A stretch of DNA of 64,000 nucleotides. It comes from Motacilla alba alba. Lineage: Eukaryota > Chordata > Aves > Passeriformes > Motacillidae. Under the pieces are notes generated by a model that was not told the DNA's origin, made no database searches, and saw only the letters and a program-made list of their open reading frames with translations. Both the position numbers and the translations under genes were made by a program. The DNA lies in assembly GCF_015832195.1 (NCBI RefSeq), contig NC_052028.1, positions 1,035,501 through 1,099,500 of the forward strand, in the 5' to 3' direction. The first letter of the stretch is position 1; each line of letters begins with the position of its first letter. This document shows, piece by piece, positions 13,101-25,281 of the stretch.

Positions 13101-16100
13101 AGGAGGCTGAGCTTGGAAAGGAGCCGAAGCCCTGATCTCAGTGGGACCTTCTATATTTTGGGATTGATCCCCTTGGTCCCAGCCCAATCCATTTGGCCCT
13201 AAGCCTCTTCTACACCTACAGGAGACACCTGATGGGCCACCCCTCTGCTATGGGGCGGCTTGTGCCAAGGATGGGGCATGGAGCAGGGGCTACTTTTGGG
13301 CTCTGCTCTGGGTTTCCTCACCCGGCTGGAAGCCAAACTGAGCCAACCTACTCAGAAAAAAAGAGACAACACCGCTGTTCTGGCATTTCTGTGCCTCCCT
13401 GTTTCTCAAGTGACAATTGCTATGGCAATGCCACCCCCTACCACGTGTGAGGATCCAGCTATGCCCCAGGAGAGCCATTCCTCCAGGTGCTTTTCCAGAA
13501 AAATCCAGGAAATCTCCAGCTGGCCTCCTGGATGTGCAACAGCACTGCTGTTTCTGCAGCCTCAGCAGTGGCGGTGAAAGGTGAAGGAATTTGAAGCTGG
13601 AATAGGCTGTGCACCGGACAGAGCCAAAATCCTACCTGGAGCCTCCTGGCAGAGACACACCTGGCGCTGGAGAGAGTTGGAAAGAGTCAATTCCCAGTGT
13701 CACAGCCAGGGCATGCTGCAGTGAGCCAGATGAACATGTACACGTTGGAGAGTCATTCCCTGATGGAAATCCCAGGGTGTTTGATGAAGCATGCCAACAG
13801 CACATATCCATACTTTAACCCCTATGCTACATCTTTGTATTAGCTGGTGATAAATTTTTGTTGCTGTTATCCACATCTTTATATGGGGCTTACAAATATC
13901 AACTGTGTGAGTCACAGCCACCAAGACTCCGAGTTTCCTTTCCCCCCAGCACATTTCCCACCCCTGCAGAACATGGGGATGCTGCGTGCTCCTGAAGGAG
14001 CCCAAGGAGCCAGCTCAGCCCTGGCAAACAGCAGATTAAATCATGTACTCACTAGGTCTGGGGAACCAGGGCTACAACAACGATCTGTTGTAGGGCAAAC
14101 CCACAAGGATTGCTGTAAATGTGCAGCGTGGGGTGATCTCTGAGGAAGGGCAGCTGCTCTGCCTCCTTTCCCAGGGTGCAGCATCCCTCTGCCACTCAGC
14201 TGGCTGTGGCTCTCACTAATAAACTAATTGATTCAGCTTGGCTGTCCAGAGGTCTGAGTAGTTTCAATATTGAAGCTCAGCTGTAATTAATTCAGTCAAT
14301 ACAGTCAACACAATCACGGGTGAGCAGGGACCGTGGTGCTCGAGTCCCTCATCCGGGCAGAGTGCAGAGAGGGAGATGCTGCACAGCTCCAAGGTGGAGA
14401 AAATACCCCAGAAAAGCTTGGCCATGACACCAGGGACTCCTATCTACCAAAAAAACACCCACAGGACCCCAAAGAACGGAGACACCCCTGCAGCCCAACT
14501 TAAACCATGAGCACATGCTTTGGCTAAAGTGGTAATTTTAGAGTTTGGAGGCAAAGTAGTTCAAATTTCATTGATTTAATAGCCCTGAAGTGGAGGAAAA
14601 AGGCAAGTGTCCTTGTGAGGACCTTGCCCAGGCAGACCCCGATTGCCATGTTTTCTCCTGCTAGGTGCAGGGAATTGTCCCAGGAGCATGAGGCCACCCT
14701 GGGCATCCAGGAAGGCAGGGCAGGAGCTGAATGAGTGACTGTCACTGGAATACAACTCCTGTGCCAGGAGATGGATTTCCTGGAGCCTGGTGAAGCCCTG
14801 GGTGCTGGGCCTGTGGAACATCAGCATCACATCTTGGAGCAGCTCAGCATGGGGAGGAGGAAGGACTTTTGCTGGGAGACACAAAGGCAGCTAATAAATA
14901 GTGGAGGGCAGTATTATTACTTTTTATCTTACGGAGTCAGACCAGCTTATGAAAGCCAGGCTGGTGCAGAATGCTAATGGGGACGCCGTGGCAGGATGGA
15001 GTTATGGTTCCAGCCCCACATGTGAGTGAACCTCCCTCCCCCTGTGTGCAGAGCTGTATCTCTACAGCAACTCTGCTCCTGCCCCAGAGCATGCCTGCCC
15101 ACTGGGTAAAGCCTCTTCCCAGTTCCTTCCCTGGTTTTTACTCTTCTGATAAATACCAAGGACAAGGGAGAGCCTCGAGGTGCTGGGACAGGTGGCTGGG
15201 ACTGAGTGTGACGTGCTGAGTGAGAAGTGGCTTGTCCTGCCATGTGAAACCACCATGGGAATGGCCAACAGGCACGGAATGGGAACCCCTCTGGGTGTTA
15301 TCTCACCATGGTGATTTATCTCTTTGTCTCATAGACAGGGCAGGGGGTTTCTGGAGCCAGGGGTGGTGCCCACCATCGCAGGAGGTGGTGGTGCCTTGCC
15401 CTACCCTGGCTGGGCAAACATGTGCTGCACCGAGCCCTGTGCTGGGGTGCCAGCTCTGGGAATTACCCAAAATCCTTGGCAATGACAATGCACTCCAGCG
15501 ATTAATGCTTCTTTTCTTGCTTAGATGAAGAGGAGCAAATGCAATAACAGAGGAAGTGCAACAGAGCAGCTGTGAGGAGGCATCAGGGAGGTTGGGAAGC
15601 AGAAAAAAGCAAACAATCAGGTGTTTGGCAGGAGAATATTCCAAAGTTCCATGAAGCAAAGGTAAAACATCAAAACATCAAAGGCTGACTTGCAAAAACC
15701 TCCCTATCACTTTGACAGTCCCCTGCAAAGCTATGGGTAACAGCCCTCACTGTGCCTGGCACTGGAACATCAGCGCCTTGGGGGTGTTTTGCTCAGAGTC
15801 TGGGCAGCAGAACAGCAGGAAAGGGCAGCAAATGTGTTCTGACTTCAGTGCTGCTGCTATCCCCCAGCTCCCCACCCCTGTGCAGGATGGGGCCCTCAGC
15901 TCAGAGCCATTAATCACACAGGATGAGTTCAGATAATTCCCCAGACCTGCTTTTGACAAACCACTCTTCCAGTGTGCTATTTACAGAGGGTAGAAGGCAC
16001 TATATTAGAAACCTGCAGAGAGAAAAATACTTTGTTTATCCGCACAGGAGGCACAGCTGATCTTCAGCAGCATCACCATGGCCCTGTGCTGGCGCTGGCC

Positions 16101-17934
16101 GAGGTGACACTCCTGTCACTGCAGGACCAGCCTGGCCCTACACGCTCAGAGCCACAGCACCTGCTTTTCCATGGCAGCATCTCCCCACCGGTGCAAACTG
16201 GGGCTGTGGGTGGTGGTGGCAGGGACGAGGTCACACAGGGGTTTGCAGTGTCACCACTGGCACTCAGGTGCCCCATACCCACAGCACAGTGCTGGCTCCT
16301 CGCTGTGACAGTTCCCACCTCACAGAGCCCTTCCCTGGCCCCAGGGATGTCCCAGGCTCCTGGCACTGATGGTCTCTGCTCTCTCCCTCGGGACAGAAGC
16401 TAGTGCCAGCTGCAGGGACACTTGTCTGTTAGCCCACAGCGATGGCAGGGCTGCTATGGAAGCACTGTCTGCCCCCGAGGGATTTTGCCTCCTTCCTTTG
16501 TATGCACGGCACACACAAGTTGGCAGGGCTATTTTTCTAATTATTAGATTTTATTGGAAATCAATAAGCAAATAAGATGATTTTTCGGTCCTAATACCTC
16601 CATAGCTCTTCTTGCAGGGCACAGGTATTACCAAGCCCACTCTGAGACTCTTCCAGCATGGTGATGGATAGTCCCTGCCTAACTGTGCTCAGGATGTTTG
16701 CTGGCACATGGGGGTGGATTAAGTAGTGAGGGGTTAACCCTGATGCGGAGATGAAGGTAATTATCCCCTGAGCTCTGCAGGAATTGGGGAGCTGGGTTCT
16801 CTACAAGCCCCTTTGCCTGCTCAGAAGGACTTGTGAACATCTCTCACTCTGAGAGCCGCCTCAATTGCCTCTTAATTTGAGCCCTGTCAACACAAGAGCT
16901 AAATGAAGAGTCATTTCTGCGAGAAGGAGTGCTGAGATAGCCATGGGTCCTCAGGTGGCTCATTGGTGGGGCCAGTGAGCTCTGCTGCATCCGTGGGCTC
17001 CAGCCCAGCACATCCCAGCACCTCTCAGCACAGCTGGGGACAGGAAGCGGAGGGCAAGCCCCTCTCCTCAGGGACATATTTTTCTAAGTATTGGACCTAC
17101 TGAAGATCAGTAAGTGCACAGGGTAATTCTTCATCTTATTGTATTGGAGAACAATAACTGTACTTCAAATCTTCACAATTCACTGGAAAGAATAAAAAAA
17201 AATACATATGTTAATGCTGCAAGTTTTAAAAGTCTAGCCTGTCTCTTTGCTGAAGCAGTAGAAGAAAACACTGAAATAGAAGTAATTAGGGAAGGAGGGA
17301 ATCATGGGCAGCCTCAGCACAGAAAAACCCATGAGAAGGTGCTTACCCTGCTGTTCCAGTCCTCTGGGGCTTGCTCACACTCGCCCTGGCTACCTAGGGA
17401 GTGCCAAGTCCTTGGATTTGGAACACGATTTACAAAGAGACCTTGTGGAAAGGAAAAAAAAAAGAAAGAAAAAAAAGGCTGGGCTGATTTAAAGAAACCT
17501 GGAGTGAATAAATTAGTGGGGGAGCGGAAACAAGGAGATGGAATTACACAGGAGTGTTACATAAAAGCAGCTGACGTCTGACTCCTGCAATTAATTCAAA
17601 TTGGGCTGAGCCTGGGCTTTGGGGAGGAACAACTGGTGGGCGGTGGTGAAAGGCAGAATGAGCAGTCTGCACTGAGCTGAGGGTGGTGCATGGCTGTGCT
17701 CCTTGCTGGGCCTGGCTTTAGTGAGCAGTCGAGCTGGGGCTCTCTAAGGATATACCAGGGGAGCTCCTCAGTGTTAGAGGGGCTGGAAGGACAGAGAGAG
17801 GGGCATGGGCAGAGCAGAAACACGGGGAGGGAGAGGCGCTTGCAGCTCTCTATTGGCTCCTTGGCTCACAGGCAGCCTTTGCACTGTTCCCCTGAAATCT
17901 GGAGAAGCAGAGCCTGAGGGTGACCTCAGGGTTT
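13101..17934. other. Unique non-coding sequence
   Basis: No repeats or genes are recognised. Small AT-rich islands lie at about 14,210-14,310 and 16,530-16,600. An A-rich patch is present at 17,452-17,478. A 155-codon frame at 17,114-17,581 opens on GTG and is unrecognised; it passes through the A-rich patch as a run of lysines. Confidence 0.5.
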
Positions 17935-17990
17935 GACCTGGGGCTGGAAGGACCTCCTGGGTCACTGAGCCCATGCCGGGCTCTCACAGG
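17935..17990 (-). mobile_element. Possible CR1 LINE tail fragment
   Basis: A short phrase, 'gctggaaggacctcctggg', resembles the reverse complement of a CR1 3' UTR. The match covers only a few dozen bases and the terminal octamers are missing, so the call is tentative. Confidence 0.35.
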
Positions 17991-20664
17991 CATTGCCTGT
18001 GTCAGTGGCTCCTCCTAGGGAAAGGAGCCCAGCAAGCCGTGGCTCTCCTGGCCAGGGCCGTGCTCCCAGCCACCAGCACTGAGACAGAGAACAGGGAGTG
18101 ACCCTCAGCTGCAGCTCCTACGACCTGGAAAAGGCTGTGGGAAAGGGGGATGAAGTTATTGCACAGTGCAGCTCAGAGCCAAGGGCACTGATAAATCCCA
18201 AGGAGCCTTGTCACCTCTGAGCACCAACACCTGTGGTGGGCTTGCTCCTCCTTAGCTTGGAGGCTCTGGGAAGGGGCTCAGGGGCACGGCAGGGTCCTGA
18301 AGCATTCCGTGGATCTCGGGCACCCAGGGATTTCCCCACTCCAACAGGTTTCCCATGGTGACTGCCTGTTCTACAGGCACTTGATCCACACCCACGGGAT
18401 GGCTCCCACTGAACCTAACACTGCCAGTCCTGCTCATTCCTGTTCCCAAGGCGTCCAGTTTCATCCCAATCTCCAGTCCTCCAAGTGCTCTGACCTTTGG
18501 GTGGCCTCTGCTCCCCAGGGCAGAACCATACCCAAAACCTGCCTGTTCATTGAGCTTGAGACAGAAACAGGCACGAGATGATTCTGAAACTGAGAAATTT
18601 TGTGCAGGGACAGCTGAATTTGGGCTGAACTCAAAGCTTGTGAGCAGAGCCCCGTGGACTCCAGCATCCCCTGGGCTAATGCTCCAGCCCAGCTCTGAAT
18701 TCAGGACAGCACTCCTGCCATTGGAGGAATCTTCTGCAGCTTTTGTGTTTGATAATCTGAGATCTGTGGGAGTCTCTACTTCATAATCCATATATCTTGT
18801 GACCCTCTGGAAGCCTGACAACTATTTCATGCTCGGATGGCTCCTTGCTCATCTTCGTCTGTGCAAGAGGAGCGTGTCCTGACTGGCACAGGAGTAGCTC
18901 ATATTTCCATCACGTCCAGACAGTGATTAAATGTCTTCAGCCAAGCACAGGGCAACTTTAACTGGGTTTATTCTCTGGGGTCTGGGAGGGCTGGGAATGA
19001 GGCCAGAGGAAGATGCAGAAGACCCCAGGCCAGGCAGAAGCTGGAAAACAATGCTTAGAGATAGATCTGGCACCTCCAGCAAATCTCACCAGAGTCTGCT
19101 GGGAAGCAGAGGCTGTGTGAAAATCAGGATTGTCCCAGATGTCCCAGGGTCCCCTGGACTGGCAGGGTCCCTTATGGGTGGCCAGGCCAGAGCAAGAGGT
19201 CTCTGAGCCTCTCGAACCCTTCCTCAACCTGTGATGCCTCCTGGGGGCATTAATCAGGATGGTGAGGGAAACCGAGGCATGGCTGGGTCCATTTGCTTTC
19301 CTTAAGTTATTCCTGGTCTGACTGTGCAATATAAAGCCCCCATGACTCCGCCCTGCTCCTGGCACTGTACCCTGGCAGAATTCCTGTCCTACGATCCAGC
19401 ACCACCCCACTAGGTCCTGCAGCTCTCCAGGCTCAGTGGGGCTTGGAGCAGTGCCCAGACAGGAGCCAAGGCAGGTTTGGCTCTGCAGGTACAAAGCTCT
19501 GGACACAAATACAACCTACTAATAGAAAAATGGTGCAAAGGCAGGCGAGCCCTGGGGGCCAGGCTGGGACTGAGAGCAGTAAATAAAGGAGGATAAAGCA
19601 GTGGCTGCTGGTCAGCCTCGATTTCACCCTTTCAAGCTGCAGTAAAGAGGAAATGCTTTTTTTCCCAGATTCGTGCTATCATCACTAAACCCTGTGTATG
19701 TAGAGAGCATATTTCATGTCCTCATAGGCTTTGCAGTCAATTGAATGCTTCTAATGCTCTCCCTCCCTGCTTTCCTTGCTCTGGATGCTAAGGCACGATC
19801 TTGCCTGGGATCGGGAGCCAGGCATGCTGCCACCGGGATGGGCATCCATGAGCAGGGACCAAAGGCTTGGGAATCAAACATTTAAAGTGAAATTATGGCT
19901 CTGGGCCCCCTTTTACTCCTGATTTCCTGATGTTATCCCGGGTATTTGTCCTTCAGGGACTGTTGGCACCCTGAGGCACTGGTATCAGAGGCACAGCCCA
20001 AGAGGAGAGAGCAGCATTCTCCCAGGATGATGGCATGAGGTGCAGAGAAACCTCATTAGCTGGAAGCACTCAGGAATGTTTTGGCTGTGCATGGTGTTCT
20101 GCAAACACAGCAGTGAATCGGCAGTGCAGCACCAGCAGATAAAACCAGACTGTATTTCAGTATTTTCACAATTTTCAAGGCAGCCCCAGCTTAGCTGGTG
20201 GGGGATCTATCAAAGGTCACAGAGAATCACAGCAACAGCCCAGCAGGAAAAATTCATTTTCCCATCCAGTGGCAATAGCCCAAGACTGGATTTGTGGGAG
20301 TAGGCATGAACACACCCCACATTCTGCTGCCACAACCCCAGCCCTGTGGCCCAGCTCTGGATGGATTTGCAAAGACAAAGGAAATCAGAGGAGAGGAATG
20401 CCAGGAATACACTCATACAGGAATTAAAGAAAGGCCAGGCTCTTTTTCCCACCTGCCAGCCCTGCTCTGAAATTCTCTTTATTTTGGTAGCTCAATTTTT
20501 TCCTTGCTCTTACAAGAACATTGTGGGAAAATTCAGTCTGAGGTGCCCCCTGATGGCTCCCACGCCCTTGGGTGTCCACAAGCAGCTGGACTCTTCTTGT
20601 AGGGAGGTCTGGTGGTGTGGGAGATGGAGATGAGACTCCAAAGTACTCACTGATCCACCTTGCT
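17991..20664. other. Unique non-coding sequence
   Basis: No gene, RNA or repeat is recognised. Bases 19,630-19,780 form a small AT-rich block. The antisense frames of about 180-190 codons (18,252-18,821 and 18,958-19,506) match nothing known to me and are overlapped by other frames. Confidence 0.5.
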
Positions 20665-20838
20665 CCATCCACCTGCTCCATCCAGACCTTCCCAACCTCC
20701 ACCCAGACCTTCCCAACCTCCACCCAGACCTTCCCATCCTCCATCCAGACCTTCCCAACCTCCATCCAGACCTTCCCAACCTCCACCCAGACCTTCCCAG
20801 CCTCTTTCCCATCCTCCACCCAGACCTTCCCGCTGTCC
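20665..20838. repeat. 21-bp minisatellite, about 7 units
   Basis: The core AGACCTTCCC recurs at 20,684, 20,705, 20,726, 20,747, 20,768 and 20,789, exactly 21 bases apart. It appears again at 20,822 after a 33-base step, which is one unit plus 12 bases. The plus strand is pyrimidine-rich. Because 21 is a multiple of three, all frames translate as heptapeptide repeats on both strands. That explains the long minus-strand frame across it (20,424-21,047), which need not be a gene. Confidence 0.93.
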
Positions 20839-20899
20839 TCCCCAGGGGTCAGTGTTTGTCCAAGGACTTTGGTGTTGGCCATTGGCCTTGGAGGAGCTG

Positions 20900-20942
20900 T
20901 TTTCCCGGGAAAATGAAGCGTCACGTTGGCTCCATACGTATG
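20900..20942. promoter_or_regulatory. Two perfect palindromes, possible protein-binding sites
   Basis: TTTTCCCGGGAAAA (20,900-20,913) is a perfect 14-bp palindrome, and CATACGTATG (20,933-20,942) is a perfect 10-bp palindrome. The first contains TTC-N4-GAA, the spacing known for STAT6-type sites. The surrounding 150 bases retain several CpGs although the region is otherwise CpG-poor. The palindromes are seen directly; a regulatory role is an inference. Confidence 0.4.
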
Positions 20943-21074
20943 TCTGGTAGAACCATGAAATATTGCAGAAGATTGAGATTTATCAGTTCGGACAGATTGG
21001 CCTCTTTCGCTGGGCCTATAAAAGCTCTGAATGATGCCATCCATCATGGGCTGGACAGCAGCAGCTCTGACTGA
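20913..21074 (+). other. Small open reading frame of 53 codons, unrecognised
   Basis: A true ATG at 20,913 begins at the edge of the 14-bp palindrome and opens a 53-codon frame ending in TGA at 21,072-21,074. The product would be basic and arginine-rich at its start (MKRHVGSIRMSGR) and end in a serine run (SSSS) followed by aspartate. I recognise no family, signal peptide or membrane segment. The frame may be chance. It is listed because it coincides with the CpG-retaining, palindrome-bearing block. Confidence 0.2.
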
Positions 21075-21075
21075 G

Positions 21076-24000
21076 GACCAGGCAATTTTGCATCGCTGGG
21101 GCCAAGTGCCAATTCCTTAAGTAATCCCAGGTTTCATTACAGAGGCAGCCAGAGGAGGGCAAAGCTTTGAATTTTTTTTTTAAGTCAGCTGCAGGACACT
21201 TGCAAGTTATGATGGAATTGATGGTGGATGACTCGTTAAAATTAATTATAGCCATAATTAGGAATATTCAGGAAGAAAACGGCAGGAAAATGATCCATGG
21301 AAGAATATTTTCAATAGTAATGTTTTAAAATGCAACAAAAATTTGCAGCTGCTTTATTAATTTAAATAATAAGCCTTGTATTTTTCCTGCACGGCTTCAG
21401 AGGGTTTCTAATGGAGGGGGCTGCTAGATGAGGCATTTCAGAGGAAATCAAATAACCTCATAAATAAATGAGTTTTCTTTTTTTTCAGGGCATAACTGTA
21501 TTCATTACAATATTCATAGAGTGTCACATTATGGGGGGAAAAGAGGCAGGAGGAGCCTCCAGGCTGCTCCTGCATCCTAAGGACAAACTTCTCTGTCTAA
21601 GGAGCTGCCAGGTCCTCACCATGACCTCATCCTGCCTGTGCCTGCAGCAGGGCAGCTCCTGCAAAACCCTGCCCTCGGACGCAGGGACACAAGGACCCCC
21701 CCAGAGCCTCCACACCAAGAGGTACAGGAATCTTAGCTGTAGCTGGATTTTTCATCAGTGGATTTTCAACAGAAAGAGCCCTGCTTTTCTATTCTGCACA
21801 TTCCTCTACTCAACAGCCCAATTTCCTCCTGACAAAGAAATTCATTAGGAAACTTTCAAGTCGATCCCAACCATGGCAGTGAGTTGAAATTGCTCAAATC
21901 ATCTCCAGAAAACCTTCTTACAATACATCCATCTCCGTCTACCTCTGCATCCCCTGGTAACTGAGTCGAACTGATAATGACCCACGAGCCTCCTGCCTGT
22001 TTAGTCCAGCTCTGGCACTCCCCATACCTGTCACAGCAGAAATATATTCTCCCAAATTTATTTCCAGGCAGTATTTCTGTCCTCAGGTTGTTTCTCTCAG
22101 CCACTCTCTTTCATGTGGTAATTGTAGGAAACTTTGCAAAGCTGGAGAAACCTTTCCCCAATATTCCTGTTCCTGTGCAAAGCAGGCAGTGGAGGAAAGG
22201 AGGGACTGGAGCAGAGCATGCACTGCTCTGGAGGGTCAGGTGATGTCCTGCAGGACATGGAGGAGCAGATCCAGCACAGCCATGAAGATGAGGAGCTGGA
22301 GCTGGCCTTGCTCAAACTGTGCTCCCTAAAGGGCTGTGCTGTGCTCATTAGCCAAAGAAAGGGCTAATTTTAGACTGGGTGGCAATTAAAAAGCATTGTT
22401 TTATCTTCCTGTGCTAAACCAGCCAGTCACCATCTTTGGGTAAACCAGCAGTTAAATGAGGGGCTGACGGGGAGTTATAATAAGGAAAGACAATGGCATC
22501 ATTATTTTGGGATTTATCTTCCCGAGACAGGATCGTCCTCATTATTCAGGAGCGGTGTACCCAAAAGCCAATAATAAGGCTCCCTCCCAGCATGGAGATA
22601 AATCCCAAACCTTTCAGAGACTTTTGAATGTAAATGCTCTGTGGCATTCAAAGTGCCCTTTGATTCCAGCAGGCTCATCCCTTGTGCCAGCACTGCCGGT
22701 CCTGCTGGAGGCTAAACGGGCTTTGGGGTCTTCATGGGCCAGGACAGGGAATGAGATTTGCTGGGACAAGGGGGCCTGGCTCCTACAGCGCAGAGACATT
22801 TGGGTCAGCTCGAGAGGGGCTGCAAAGTCCCACCTGCACGGGACTCAGCCCCCAAAATTGCCATGGCCGTGGTGGCCACAGCTGGGATCAAACACCCGCA
22901 GGGACCCAGATCATCCCTGCGGGACACAGAGGCTCTCAGCTTGATGCAGATCAAGGGTAATTGGCAAACTGTTTTCTAAAATGCGGCAAGGAAGGGATTG
23001 GAGAGCTTTAAGCAGGGCAGAGAAGTTTGTAGGGTTGTAGACGGGCCGGTGTGCCCCGTGCTCCGCAGCGAGCCCAGGGCAGCGGGAGCCCAGGGATGGC
23101 AGCTCGGCTCTTCAGCGCTTTGTGGCACAATTAAATTACATCCTCCAAAAGAACTCCTTCCCTTTCACCATGCAGGAAACTCTGTGCTTCAAAAACACCT
23201 CAGACGCTTTCTTTTTCAGTGCTACAAAATAACAGAGTGCGGGTAATATCCATCCATGGCGGGGAGGGCCACGTTGTTTCAATTGCTGTGCTCTCACCTT
23301 TAACATGCTCAAATGAAGAAAAATTCCTGATAAAAGCCATGAATTTTGGGATGGATTTGGAAAGGCAAATCAGCTCAGTAGCAAGATGAGAAACACGAAT
23401 TTCTGGCTCTGCCTTTTCAAGGGCTTGGGGTATAGAAGCAGCCTGGGGCTGGCTCCTGGTGACCCTACCCCAACAGCAGCCAGCTTTTCCGTGGGTCAGT
23501 AAGACCGGGGTGTAACTCAGCAGAAAGGATGGGGTGCCCACTTCCAAACCTCCTGCTGCAAACCCAATTCCCTCAACAGCACCAAAGCTGCCAAACCCAA
23601 GTGCTGTGGCACAGCCAGTTTCACCCACCCAGTCTGCTGTCCACCAGAGCTGCTGGTACAGGACAGCTGGAGGAGAGCAGCCCAGAAGGGTCTTTTTAAA
23701 GTGGTAGTGAAACCATGAAACACCTTTTAATGCAGGGACTGGAAAGCTCATAAAGGGGGTGTCCTGCCCTGCCATCAGGAAGGCAAACCCAGAGCATGCA
23801 CAGGGTGGGAAATGCTGGCAAATCTCTCATCAAGCTGAGGTCAGGGTCATTTTTAATATGAAAAAGACATTTACTGAGGGCTTTAGGATGACTGTTGTGA
23901 CAGACCTGCAGGAGGCCCACGGGTTGAGGTGGGAGATGAGCTGGAGGCTGATACTGATGAGATTATTTTCACTGCTGGAGCCTTTGCGGAGAGTAGCGGT

Positions 24001-25105
24001 GCCCAAGCAGCCTGATGCTGATGGAGTGATTTATATTGTGGTAGCTGGGGCATTTTTCTGGGCTTTGAGAGTCCAGAGTGCCACAGATTTGATGACAAAA
24101 ACTCCCTAACCAGTATCCCTGCTGCTTTCTTCCATCACAAACAGCCCTGGCACACCATGGCTGTCAGACTTCAAGTGCTGGGTGCCAGGTGCCCATGTCA
24201 CAGCTCCTTTGGGCTCTGCATCACCCACATTCATTGAGTAATTAAACCCCACGGTTAATTTATCCAGTGCTGCCTTGGAGCAGCAGAGAAGCAAACAAGA
24301 ACCAGCCCCAGCCCTTGCATCCCACTGCCCAGTGCTCTGGGCTAGGCAGCACTGTGCTCTCCTCCAAACTGTTTATCTTAACCAACTCATTTAATGATTG
24401 CTGGTTTCTATTTCACCATTCAGGAACGAAAGCCTCTTAAATAAATATTTAATGACTCCTGTTGGGTGCAGGGTTGGTAATGGGGCCGGCAGCCACAGGG
24501 AGCCACGCACCCGCAGATAAAACCTCCAGCAAAACAAGGACTCTTGTTTTATTGTGCCTAATGTTATAAAGATTGACTCTGCTATTAGAGCTTCCTGGAG
24601 GATTTCTCTGGGATAAAATCTCCAGCTAGCAGAATTTAATCTGTCAGGGATGAGAAACAGATTTCAGGTGGCACCAGCTTTTAAATAGGTGTAATGTTGT
24701 TTCTGTTTCTGTTTCTGCGGACATGGTGCCTGCTCTGCTAATAAAGCACCCTGCAGACACCACCTGCCAGTCCTGACCATGCAGGGCACAGAGGGCTTTG
24801 GTGCCCGCCCTGAGGGGCTGTGAGTGTGCTGGTCCATCCTCCATCCCCTATGGACCTCAGGGAAGTGCTGCAGCCCAGGAACAGGGCCCATTAACGAGGA
24901 ACTAATGAACAGGAGACTGGCACTGTGTGGGTTTCAGGTACAGCATGTTTGGACGGGAGAAAAACTTTATTTAAGGGTAAAACCACTGGGTTGGTTCGGA
25001 TGGTTTGCTCCATCCTCAGCTCTGGGATTTGGAGGGGCACACCCTCTCCTGTCCCCACTGCCAGAGAGAGGTTTTGGGTATGGTGTGATCCCAAAAGCAC
25101 AACCC
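21076..25105. other. Unique non-coding sequence with AT-rich islands
   Basis: I see no gene or repeat. AT-rich, repeat-free islands occur at about 21,170-21,480, 22,380-22,640, 23,100-23,370 and 24,360-24,700. They have homeodomain-like TAATTA/ATTA cores and stops in all frames, so they are candidate conserved non-coding elements by composition only. Confidence 0.45.
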
Positions 25106-25281
25106 AAAAAAGGGAAGGGAAGGGAAGGGAAGGGAAGGGAAGGGAAGGGAAGGGAAGGGAAGGGAAGGGAAGGGAAGGGAAGGGAAGGGAAGGGAAGGGA
25201 AGGGAAGGGAAGGGAAGGGAAGGGAAGGGAAGGGAAGGGAAGGGAAGGGAAGGGAAGGGAAGGGAAGGGAAGGGAAGGGAG
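25106..25281 (+). repeat. Pure (AAGGG)n pentanucleotide array, 34 units
   Basis: After a short A-run, GGG triplets recur every five bases from 25,112 to 25,277 without one interruption, giving 34 GGG runs. The plus strand is homopurine and each group of four runs satisfies the G-quadruplex pattern with 2-base loops. The unit contains no stop codon in any of the six frames. This produces the overlapping repetitive frames on both strands (glycine-lysine-arginine-glutamate on plus, proline-serine-leucine-phenylalanine on minus), which are not genes. Pure arrays of this length are usually polymorphic and hard to assemble. Confidence 0.99.

Noticed and set aside
17114..17581. A 155-codon plus-strand frame containing a lysine run.
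   Set aside because: It opens on GTG, and the lysine run comes from an A-rich simple tract. No family is recognised.
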